Shown here one piece after another: positions 1 to 6,788 of a stretch of DNA of 11,718 nucleotides. Location: positions 1 to 11,718 of the forward strand of contig JAJZVE010000076.1 of NCBI GenBank assembly GCA_021845835.1. The letters are read 5' to 3'. A program made the position numbers and the translations under genes. Below the pieces are notes generated by a model that worked only from the letters and a program-made list of their open reading frames with translations, was not told where the DNA came from and made no database searches. Source of the DNA: Pseudomonadota bacterium (GTDB taxonomy: Bacteria; Pseudomonadota; Alphaproteobacteria; Acetobacterales; Acetobacteraceae). Each line of letters opens with the position of its first letter. Position 1 is the first letter of the stretch.

Positions 1-1317
1 ACCTGGCTGATCGACACAGACGGCGAACCAGTCGGTGACGGCTGGCTGTGGCTGGATGCCCGCGCCGCGGCAATCGTCGAGGAACTGAAGGCGAGCGGCG
101 CCGCCGCCGAGGCGTACCGCTTCACCGGCACCGGCCTTGCCGCCTGCCAGCAGGCGCCGCAACTCGCCTGGATGCAGCGGCAGCGTCCCGAAATGCTGGC
201 GCGTGCCGCGACCGCGATGCACCCGAAGGACTATCTCTATTTCCGCGCCACCGGTGCCCGCCGCACCAGTCCGTGCGAAGGTTGCTTCACCTTTGGCGAT
301 TTCCGCACGCGCAGCTACCGCGACGAGGTGCTGCGGGCGCTCGGCCTTGCCGCGCAGCGACATCTGCTGCCGCCGATGCAGGACGGCACGCTCGCCTTCG
401 ACGCGCTGACCGCGACGGCGGCGCGGCAGACCGGGCTGCGCGCCGGCCTGCCGGTGGTGCTCGGCTATGTCGATGTGCTGTGCACCGCGCTCGGCGCCGG
501 CCTGTATGGCGCCGGGGGCGATGTGGGCGTCTCCATCATTGGCAGCACCGGCATGCATATGCGCCTCGTGCCGGAGGTGGCCGCGGTCGCGCCCAGCGCG
601 GCGATGACCGGCTACTGCATGGTTTTCCCGGTGCCGGGCCATACCATGCAGGCGCAGACCAACATGGCCGCGACGCTGAACATCGACTGGCTCGCCGACA
701 TCGTCGCCGACGCAGCCAGCCTCGCCGGCGGCGGCGGCGTCACGCGCGCGGCGGTGCTGGAGGCGCTCGGGGAAACCGCGCTGCGCGCCCGTGCGGGCGC
801 GGCGCTGTTCCATCCGTTCATCTCCAGCGCCGGCGAACGCGGCCCGTTCACCGATGCGACGGCGCGCGCGTCCTTCATCGGGCTGGAGCAGGCGGTGCGG
901 CTGCCGGAACTGGCGCGCGCGGTGTTCGAGGGCCTCGCCTTCGCGGCGCGCGACTGCTATGCGGCGACCGGCGGCGCACCGGCCGACATTCGCGTCTCCG
1001 GCGGCGCGGCGCGCTCGCCCGCGATTCGCCACATCCTGTCCGCCTGCCTGGATCGCCCGGTGCGCACGGTGGCGCAGCCGGAGGCAGGCGCGGCCGGCGT
1101 GGCGATGATGGCGGCCATCTGCACCGGCCTCTATGACGACATGGCCGCGTGCGCGCGCGACTGGGTGGCGCCGCGGCTGGAAGCGCCGCTGCTGCCGGAC
1201 CCGGCGCTCGCGGCGCTGTACGACGCACTGTATCCGATCTATCGCGACGCCTATGCGGCGCTGCCGTCCGTGTGGCACCGGCTGCGCGACGCACGGGAGA
1301 TGCACGATGTCCGATGA
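1..1317 (+). CDS. FGGY-family carbohydrate kinase, EryA-like (5' partial)
   Basis: This gene encodes an ATP-dependent cytosolic kinase that phosphorylates a sugar or polyol. The frame is open to the left edge, and 438 codons are visible before the TGA. Family members have about 500-530 residues, so roughly 80 N-terminal residues are missing, including the first phosphate-binding DxGT loop. Visible motifs, numbered from the first codon, are LGYVDVLCTALGAG near 154-167 with D158 as the probable catalytic base, the ATP-binding turn GSTGMHMR at 181-188, TNMAATLNIDW at 220-230, and the adenosine motif SGGAARSP at 333-340. From memory, the stretch from MHPKDYLYF (73-81) through HPFISSAGERGPF (271-283) is characteristic of the erythritol kinase branch of FGGY. 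Substrate identity is inference; other tetritols or pentitols are possible. The ATG at 172 is internal, because homologous sequence (WLWLDARA) continues upstream. The gene overlaps the next one by 11 bp. Confidence 0.93.
   Translation, partial: TWLIDTDGEPVGDGWLWLDARAAAIVEELKASGAAAEAYRFTGTGLAACQQAPQLAWMQRQRPEMLARAATAMHPKDYLYFRATGARRTSPCEGCFTFGDFRTRSYRDEVLRALGLAAQRHLLPPMQDGTLAFDALTATAARQTGLRAGLPVVLGYVDVLCTALGAGLYGAGGDVGVSIIGSTGMHMRLVPEVAAVAPSAAMTGYCMVFPVPGHTMQAQTNMAATLNIDWLADIVADAASLAGGGGVTRAAVLEALGETALRARAGAALFHPFISSAGERGPFTDATARASFIGLEQAVRLPELARAVFEGLAFAARDCYAATGGAPADIRVSGGAARSPAIRHILSACLDRPVRTVAQPEAGAAGVAMMAAICTGLYDDMAACARDWVAPRLEAPLLPDPALAALYDALYPIYRDAYAALPSVWHRLRDAREMHDVR
1295..1300 (+). 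promoter_or_regulatory. Ribosome binding site for the 2-hydroxyacid dehydrogenase
   Basis: GGGAGA lies 6 bases before the ATG at 1307 and inside the 3' end of the kinase gene. It supports that ATG over starts further upstream in the same frame (such as near 1133), which would lie deep inside the kinase gene. Confidence 0.55.
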
Positions 1318-2362
1318 TGCCGCAGGCTGCGAGGTCGCCATCATCGGCGACAACTTCATGCTGCCGGAGAAGTTTGAGGACGCGATCCGCGCCACCTGCG
1401 GCGACCGCGTCGCGCTGCGCAGCCTGCGCCTGCCCTGGCCCGATGAGCCGATGGAGCACGGCTATGCGCGCGCCGGGCTGGCCGGGCTGAAGGAATACCA
1501 GGGCGATCCCGACGCCATCGTCGCCTTCGTCGGCGACGCCGAAGTGCTGGTCACGCAGCTTGCGCCGCTTTCGGCGGAGATGCTGGACCGCATGCCGGCG
1601 TTGCGGCTGGTCGCGGTATCGCGCGGCGGGCCGGTCAACATCGACATGGCTGCCGCGCGCGCGCGCGGCGTGCGCGTGGTCAACACGCCCGGCCGCAACG
1701 CCAGCGCCGTCGCCGAATTCGCCATCGGCGCGATTCTGGCGGAAACGCGGCTGATCCGCGTCGGCCATGAATCGCTGCGCGCCGGCACATGGCGCGGCGA
1801 TCTGTATCGCGCCGATCGCACCGGCCGCGAGCTGTCGGAAATGACGGTCGGCGTGATCGGCTATGGCCAGATCGGCACGCGCGTCGTGCGGCTGCTGAAG
1901 GCGTTCGGCTGCCGCATCCTGGTCGCCGATCCGTATGTGCAGCTCTCCGTCGCCGATCGCGCCGACGGCGTGCGGCATGTGCATCTCGACGCGTTGCTGC
2001 GGCAGTCGGACGTGATCACGCTGCACGCGCGCGTGACGCCGGAAACCACCGGCTTCATCGGCCGCGAGCAGTTCGCCGCCATGCGTCCCGGCACTATTTT
2101 CGTCAACACCGCGCGCGGACCAATGGTGGATTACGACGCGCTGTACGAGGCGCTCGCCTCCGGCCATCTCGGTGGCGCCATGCTGGAGACCTTCGCGGTC
2201 GAGCCGGTGCCGCCCGACTGGCCGCTGCTGCAACTGCCCAACGTGACGCTGACGCCGCACATCGCCGGCGCGTCGGTGAAGACCGTGACCATCGCGGCCG
2301 AGGCCGCCGCCGAGGAAGTGCGGCGCCACATTGCCGGCGAGCCGCCGCTCAACCCGTGCTGA
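1307..2362 (+). CDS. D-2-hydroxyacid dehydrogenase, phosphoglycerate-dehydrogenase-like
   Basis: The product is 351 residues, a normal length for the NAD(P)-dependent D-isomer 2-hydroxyacid dehydrogenase family (formate/glycerate DH, SerA catalytic part, GhrA/B). It has no C-terminal ACT domain, so it is unlikely to be a regulated biosynthetic SerA. The Rossmann loop GYGQIG lies at 185-190, with D208 at the end of the second strand as expected for NAD preference. The catalytic triad is intact: R270 in NTARG, E299 in VEP and H318 in TPHIAG. The substrate-binding turn SRGGPVNID is at 105-113. The start at 1307 follows a good ribosome site and overlaps the upstream kinase by 11 bp. The real substrate is unknown. 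In this setting it could interconvert a 2-keto acid (glyoxylate or hydroxypyruvate type) and its D-hydroxy acid, or act on a phosphorylated aldonate. Confidence 0.92.
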   Translation: MSDDAAGCEVAIIGDNFMLPEKFEDAIRATCGDRVALRSLRLPWPDEPMEHGYARAGLAGLKEYQGDPDAIVAFVGDAEVLVTQLAPLSAEMLDRMPALRLVAVSRGGPVNIDMAAARARGVRVVNTPGRNASAVAEFAIGAILAETRLIRVGHESLRAGTWRGDLYRADRTGRELSEMTVGVIGYGQIGTRVVRLLKAFGCRILVADPYVQLSVADRADGVRHVHLDALLRQSDVITLHARVTPETTGFIGREQFAAMRPGTIFVNTARGPMVDYDALYEALASGHLGGAMLETFAVEPVPPDWPLLQLPNVTLTPHIAGASVKTVTIAAEAAAEEVRRHIAGEPPLNPC

Positions 2363-2375
2363 GGACATCATCGTC

Positions 2376-3065
2376 ATGAGTAGCCAGAAGGAGCGCGAGG
2401 CGCTCGTCGCCGCCTGCCGTCAGATGAACGTGCTCGGCATCAACCAGGGCACCTCCGGCAACATCAGCGTGCGCGCCGGCGAACACATGCTGATCTCGCC
2501 GTCCGCCACGCCGTATCACCTGATGGAGCCGAAGGATGTGGCGGAGATGCCGATCGCGGGCGAATACGGCACCTGGCGCGGTCCGCTGAAACCGTCCACG
2601 GAATGGCGCTTCCACCTCGACATCATGCGCGGCCGCCCGGATGCCGGCGCCGTGGTTCACGCCCACCCGACCTACTGCACCTCGCTCGCCATCGCGCGCA
2701 AGCCGATCCCGGCCTGCCACTACATGATGGCGGCGTTCGGCGGCACCGACGTGCGCTGCGCGCCGTACGCGACTTTCGGCACCGAGGAACTGTCGCAGCA
2801 CGCGCTGCGTGCGCTGGAAGGCCGCAACGCCTGCCTGCTCGCCAACCACGGCATGATCGTGGTCGGTGCCACGCTCGACAAGGCGATGTGGCTTGCGGTC
2901 GAACTGGAGACGATCGCGCGGCAGTATTTCCTCAGCCTGCTGATCGGCGGCCCGGTGGTGCTGAGCGACACCGACATCGCCGCGACCGCCGCCAAATTCG
3001 CGACCTACGGGCTGCAGGACAAGCCGCCGGCGCCGGCCGGGAAGAAGGCAAAGAAGGCAGCCTGA
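2376..3065 (+). CDS. Class II (zinc) aldolase, L-fuculose-phosphate aldolase-like
   Basis: This 229-residue protein has the size and motif order of FucA/AraD-type class II aldolases, which use zinc to split a ketose phosphate into DHAP plus an aldehyde, or which epimerise pentulose phosphates. The phosphate-binding loop GTSGN is at 25-29 and SPSATPY at 41-47. KPSTEW at 72-77 carries the probable catalytic E76, equivalent to E73 of E. coli FucA. The zinc ligands are H95 and H97 in VVHAHPTY and H158 in NHGMIVVG. All key residues are present, so the enzyme should be active. The ATG at 2376 is preceded by TGAGGA, which overlaps the upstream stop, and the gap to that gene is 13 bp. The C-terminus is alanine/lysine-rich (KKAKKAA) and its codons also supply the ribosome site of the next gene. 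Substrate is not determinable from sequence; a pentulose 1-phosphate fits the cluster. Confidence 0.92.
   Translation: MSSQKEREALVAACRQMNVLGINQGTSGNISVRAGEHMLISPSATPYHLMEPKDVAEMPIAGEYGTWRGPLKPSTEWRFHLDIMRGRPDAGAVVHAHPTYCTSLAIARKPIPACHYMMAAFGGTDVRCAPYATFGTEELSQHALRALEGRNACLLANHGMIVVGATLDKAMWLAVELETIARQYFLSLLIGGPVVLSDTDIAATAAKFATYGLQDKPPAPAGKKAKKAA
3051..3057 (+). promoter_or_regulatory. Ribosome binding site inside the aldolase Lys-Ala tail
   Basis: AAGAAGG, made of the Lys-Lys-Ala codons at the end of the aldolase gene, sits 7 bases before the ATG at 3065. It supports that start for the GlpD-like gene, whose ATG overlaps the aldolase stop by one base (TGATG). Confidence 0.5.
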
Positions 3066-4555
3066 TGCCGGACGTATTCGACCTGCTCGTCATCGGCGGC
3101 GGCGTCAACGGTGCCGGCATTGCGCGCGACGCCGCGGGGCGCGGACTCTCCGTCCTGCTCTGCGAAAAGGGCGATCTCGCGGAGGGCACCTCCTCCCGTT
3201 CCGGCAAGCTGATCCACGGCGGGCTGCGCTACCTCGAATACTACGAGTTCCGTCTGGTGCGCGAGGCGCTGATCGAGCGCGAGGTGCTGCTGCGCGCGGC
3301 GCCGCATATCGTCTGGCCGATGCGCTTCGTGCTGCCGCACAGCAGGGAACAGCGGCCGGCCTGGATGATCCGGCTCGGCTTGTTTCTCTACGACCATCTG
3401 GGCGGGCGCGAACGCCTGCCGGGCACGCGCCGGCTGAACCTGCGGGTCGCGCCGGAGGGCGCGCCGATCCGCGACGACTACCGCATCGCCTTCGAGTATT
3501 CCGACTGCTGGGTTGAGGATGCGCGGCTGGTGGTGCTGAACGCGCTGGATGCCGCGGCGCGCGGTGCCGACATCCGCGTCGGCACGGAAGTGGTCGCGGC
3601 GCGGCGGATCGACGGCACGTGGCAGGCGAACTTGCGCGCGCTTGACGGATCAGGCGAGACGGTGCGCGCGCGCGCCCTGGTGAACGCGGCCGGCCCGTGG
3701 GTGGAGCAGGTCATCACCGGCGTGGTCGGCGCCAACACCGCGCGCCGGGTGCGGCTGGTCAAGGGCAGCCACATCGTCGTGCGCAAGTTCTGGGACGGCG
3801 CACAGGCCTATTTGCTGCAGAACGACGACAAGCGCGTGATCTTTGTCAATCCGTACCAGGACGATCTCTGCCTGATCGGCACCACCGACATCCCCTACGA
3901 AGGATCCGCCGAGGACGTCGCGGTCGATGCCGGGGAGCGGGCCTATCTCTGCCGCGCCGTCAACCGCTACATGCGCCACCAACTGCAACCGGCCGACATC
4001 CTGCACGAGTTCTCGGGCGTACGCCCGCTCTACGACGACAACGCGGCGAACCCGTCGGCGGTGACAAGGGATTATGTATTCGACGTGGATGCGGCGCAGG
4101 GCGCGGCGCCGCTGCTCTCCGTGTTCGGCGGCAAGATCACCACGTTCCGCAAGCTCGCCGAGCACGCCTTGCGTAAGCTGCAGCCGTTCTTTCCGGGCAT
4201 GTCCGGCGACTGGACGCGCGCCGCGCCGCTGCCGGGCGGCGACATGCCGGACGCCGACTTTGCCGCGTGGCAGGCCACTTTCGCCCGCCGGTTCGCCTTC
4301 CTGCCGGCGCCGCTGGCGCAGCACTATGCGCGGCTCTACGGCACGCGCGCGACGACGCTGCTGGACGGCGCGCACTCGCTTGCCGATCTCGGCCGGCATT
4401 TCGGCGGACTGCTCTACGAACGGGAGGCGGATTACGTGATCCGTACCGAATGGGCGCGCACGCCCGCGGACGTGCTGGAACGCCGCACCAGACACCTTCT
4501 GCACCTGACGCCGCCCGAGCGCGATGCGTTTGCCGCCTGGATGGCACGCGCATGA
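3065..4555 (+). CDS. glpD: Aerobic glycerol-3-phosphate dehydrogenase family FAD protein (GlpD/EryB-like)
   Basis: The product is 496 residues, against 501 for E. coli GlpD, and it is similar end to end. The FAD-binding GGGVNGAG is at 11-18, with E34 binding the adenosine ribose. The family signature around SSRSGKLIHGGLRYLE is at 43-58. FEYSDCWVEDARL is at 143-155, VKGSHIVV at 232-239, LIGTTDIPY at 270-278, FSGVRPL at 316-322 and FGGKITT at 354-360. H51, R55, Y56, R320 and K357 match, from memory, active-site residues H50, R54, Y55, R317 and K354 of E. coli GlpD. The family is peripherally membrane-bound and oxidises sn-glycerol 3-phosphate to DHAP, passing electrons to quinone. The erythritol-phosphate dehydrogenase EryB is a close relative. 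No glycerol kinase is seen here, whereas an EryA-like kinase is, so a polyol phosphate is a plausible alternative substrate. The symbol marks the family, not a proven role. Confidence 0.93.
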   Translation: MPDVFDLLVIGGGVNGAGIARDAAGRGLSVLLCEKGDLAEGTSSRSGKLIHGGLRYLEYYEFRLVREALIEREVLLRAAPHIVWPMRFVLPHSREQRPAWMIRLGLFLYDHLGGRERLPGTRRLNLRVAPEGAPIRDDYRIAFEYSDCWVEDARLVVLNALDAAARGADIRVGTEVVAARRIDGTWQANLRALDGSGETVRARALVNAAGPWVEQVITGVVGANTARRVRLVKGSHIVVRKFWDGAQAYLLQNDDKRVIFVNPYQDDLCLIGTTDIPYEGSAEDVAVDAGERAYLCRAVNRYMRHQLQPADILHEFSGVRPLYDDNAANPSAVTRDYVFDVDAAQGAAPLLSVFGGKITTFRKLAEHALRKLQPFFPGMSGDWTRAAPLPGGDMPDADFAAWQATFARRFAFLPAPLAQHYARLYGTRATTLLDGAHSLADLGRHFGGLLYEREADYVIRTEWARTPADVLERRTRHLLHLTPPERDAFAAWMARA

Positions 4556-5541
4556 GCGCGATCACGCAGGATGCCGAGTATCGCGCGCTGCTGCGCTACA
4601 GCGCAGGCATCGGCAACGATCCGGCGCTGGTGCAGGGTGCGGGCGGCAATGTCTCGCTGAAGCGCGACGGCGTGCTGTGGGTGAAGGCGTCGGGCACCTG
4701 GCTCGCGCACGCGCAGACGCAGCCGATCATGGTGCCGGTCGCGCTCGATCCGCTGCTGGCCGCCGTCGCCCGCGACGATGCGGCGGCGATGGAGAACGCG
4801 GCGCAGTTCGTGGTGGCGGAGAGGGACACTGCCGGTCTGCGGCCGTCGATCGAAACCACGCTGCACGCGCTGCTGCCGCATCCGGTGGTGGTGCATGTGC
4901 ATTGCGTGGAGACCCTCGCCTGGGCCTGCCGCGCCGACGCCGCGACCGCGCTGGCGCCGCTGCTGCACGGTCTGCGCTGGGATTTCGTCCCGTATGTGCG
5001 CCCGGGCGCGCCGCTGGCGCGCGCGGTTCGCACGCGCCAGCGGCCGGGGACGGAAATTCTCGTGCTCGGCAACCACGGCCTCGTCGTCGGCGCGGCCGAT
5101 ACGCAGGCCGCCGCGGCGCTGGTGGCCGAGGTGGCGCGCCGGCTGCGCCGCACCCCGCGCGCCGCACCCGCCGCCGGCGCGCTGTCGGCGCCGCCCGGCT
5201 ACGCACCGGCGGCGGACCCGCTGACGCACGGCATCGCCACCGACCCGGCCGCGCTCGCCGTGGCGCGGCGCGGGTCGCTGTATCCGGACCACGTCATCTT
5301 CCTTGGCCCCGGCATCGTCGAAACGCCGGCGCACGCAGCAACAATGCTGGTCGTGCCCGGCGTGGGCGTGCTGCTGCGCAGCGGCGCCGCCGCCGGCGCG
5401 GTGGCGCTGGCACGCTGCCTTGCCGACGTGACCGCCCGCCTCGCTCCCGACGAACCGCTCCGTCCCCTGACGCCGGCGGAAGAATCGGAATTGCTCGGCT
5501 GGGATGCCGAGCAGTACCGCAAGGCGCTGGACCGGCGATGA
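4552..5541 (+). CDS. Class II aldolase/adducin-family protein (COG3347-like, two-part)
   Basis: This 329-residue protein is distinct from the short aldolase at 2376. Residues 15-180 form an aldolase/adducin fold: QGAGGNVSLK at 28-37, KASGTWL at 45-51, a probable acidic residue E101 in RPSIETTLH, zinc ligands H115 and H117 in VVHVHCVETL, and H175 in LGNHGLVVG. The second part, from about 225, contains SLYPDHVIFLGPG at 242-254 and a C-terminal helix. That layout recalls the aldolase half of rhamnulose-1-phosphate aldolase/lactaldehyde dehydrogenase fusions (COG3347), but the short-chain dehydrogenase half is absent. The ATG at 4552 overlaps the previous stop as ATGA, and no strong ribosome site is seen, so expression probably depends on coupling. 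Expected activity is cleavage or epimerisation of a phosphorylated ketose. The linker at about 198-225 is Ala/Pro-rich. Confidence 0.87.
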   Translation: MSAITQDAEYRALLRYSAGIGNDPALVQGAGGNVSLKRDGVLWVKASGTWLAHAQTQPIMVPVALDPLLAAVARDDAAAMENAAQFVVAERDTAGLRPSIETTLHALLPHPVVVHVHCVETLAWACRADAATALAPLLHGLRWDFVPYVRPGAPLARAVRTRQRPGTEILVLGNHGLVVGAADTQAAAALVAEVARRLRRTPRAAPAAGALSAPPGYAPAADPLTHGIATDPAALAVARRGSLYPDHVIFLGPGIVETPAHAATMLVVPGVGVLLRSGAAAGAVALARCLADVTARLAPDEPLRPLTPAEESELLGWDAEQYRKALDRR

Positions 5542-6788
5542 GCGGCGTCGCCATCGGCCTCGACCTCGGCACCTCCGGCGTGCGGGCGGCGCTGGTGGAT
5601 GCGGCGCGCGCGCCCCTGGCGATCGCCGCCGCCGCCATCGCGCCGGAGCGGCGGCGCGATCCCGAGGCCTGGTGGCAGGCGGCGGCACAGGCGCTCGATG
5701 CGCTGCGCGACCGCGCCGACCTCGGCACGGTGCGCGCGCTCGCGGTCGATGGCACGTCGGGCACGGTGCTGGCCGTCAACGCCGCCGGCACGCCGCTCGG
5801 GCCCGCCAGCCTCTACAACGACCGCGCCGACCCCGCCCTGGTCGCCCGCATCGCCGCCGCCGCCCCGTCCGGCAGCGCCGCGCACGGCGCCACGTCGCCG
5901 GCGGCGAAGCTGCTGGGGCTGCAGGACGTTCCGGGCATCGCCTGGCTGCTGCACGAGGCCGACTGGCTCGCCGGCCGGCTGTGCGGGCGGTTCGGGATGA
6001 GCGATGCCAACAATGCGCTCAAGACCGGCTACGACCCGGTCGCCCAGGGCTGGCCGGACTGGCTCGCCGCGGCAGGCGCGAAGCCGGCGCTGCTGCCGGC
6101 GGTGCAACCGCCGGGCACCGCGGTTGCACCCGTGCTGCCGGCCGTCGCAACCCGGTTCGGCCTGGCGGCGGACGCCGTGGTGGCGGCAGGCACCACCGAT
6201 GGCTGCGCCGCCTTCCTGGCCACGGGTGCAACCAGGGCGGGGGATGGTGTCACCTCGCTCGGCACGACCCTGACGCTCAAGCTGCTGTCCGACGCCCCGG
6301 TGTTCGCCCCGACCTTCGGCATCTACAGCCACCGCCTGGGCGCGCGCTGGCTGCCGGGTGGCGCGTCCAACAGCGGCGGCGCGGCGTTGGCGCGGCACTT
6401 CGACGCGGCGACGCTCGCCCGCCTCTCCGCGCGCATCGATCCGGCGCGCGACAGCGGCCTCGACTACTATCCCCTGCCCGGCCCCGGCGAGCGGTTCCCG
6501 ATCGCCGATCCCGCGCTGCCGCCGCGCGAGGCGCCGCGGCCGGCGGACGAGGCGGCGTTCCTGCACGGATTGCTGGAGGGGATCGCGCGCATCGAGGCGT
6601 TGGGCTATCAGCGCCTCGCGGACCTGGGCGCGCCGCCGCTGCGCAGCGTGCGCACGGTCGGCGGCGGCGCGGCGAATGTGGTGTGGACGGCGTTGCGGGC
6701 GCGCATCCTCGGCGTGCCGATGCTGCCGGCGCGGTCGCAGGAGGCGGCGGTGGGCACGGCGGGACTGGCGTTGCAGGCACTGGCATGA
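5538..6788 (+). CDS. Short FGGY-family carbohydrate kinase, D-ribulose-kinase-like
   Basis: The product is 416 residues, about 80-100 fewer than typical xylulokinase or glycerol kinase, yet both halves of the fold are complete. The length and motifs match the short FGGY branch that includes cyanobacterial and plant plastid sugar kinases (SePSK, Arabidopsis XK-1), which prefer D-ribulose. The N-terminal phosphate loop GLDLGTSGVRA is at 7-17 with D9. VDGTSGTVL is at 70-78, SLYNDRADP at 91-99, and SDANNALKTGYD at 155-166. The probable catalytic base D221 in AAGTTDGCAAF falls at the same number as reported for SePSK (from memory). SLGTTLTLKLLS at 240-251, GGASNSGGA at 274-282 and VGGGAANVVW at 374-383 form the ATP site. 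The ATG overlaps the previous stop as ATGA. It is not a recent duplicate of the EryA-like kinase at the left edge. A free ketose is the likeliest substrate; which one is unknown. Confidence 0.92.
   Translation: MSGVAIGLDLGTSGVRAALVDAARAPLAIAAAAIAPERRRDPEAWWQAAAQALDALRDRADLGTVRALAVDGTSGTVLAVNAAGTPLGPASLYNDRADPALVARIAAAAPSGSAAHGATSPAAKLLGLQDVPGIAWLLHEADWLAGRLCGRFGMSDANNALKTGYDPVAQGWPDWLAAAGAKPALLPAVQPPGTAVAPVLPAVATRFGLAADAVVAAGTTDGCAAFLATGATRAGDGVTSLGTTLTLKLLSDAPVFAPTFGIYSHRLGARWLPGGASNSGGAALARHFDAATLARLSARIDPARDSGLDYYPLPGPGERFPIADPALPPREAPRPADEAAFLHGLLEGIARIEALGYQRLADLGAPPLRSVRTVGGGAANVVWTALRARILGVPMLPARSQEAAVGTAGLALQALA

Noticed and set aside
1..1317. Pseudogene call for the left-edge kinase
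   Set aside because: The N-terminus is absent only because the window begins inside the gene. The frame is intact to base 1 and all visible motifs are preserved.
875..2377. 500-codon open frame on the minus strand opposite the left-arm genes
   Set aside because: It is antisense to the kinase and the 2-hydroxyacid dehydrogenase, both of which have intact catalytic motifs. Its own translation is Arg/Ala/His-rich with no recognisable family.
5199..6566. 455-codon open frame on the minus strand opposite the short kinase
   Set aside because: It is a shadow of the second aldolase and ribulose-kinase-like genes, with a low-complexity Arg/Gly/Ala-rich translation.
5504..6784. Fusion of the HAD hydrolase to a long upstream frame (703 residues)
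   Set aside because: The upstream part is an alternative frame of the kinase gene, with an Arg/Gly-rich translation. The HAD domain begins cleanly at the ATG at 6785.
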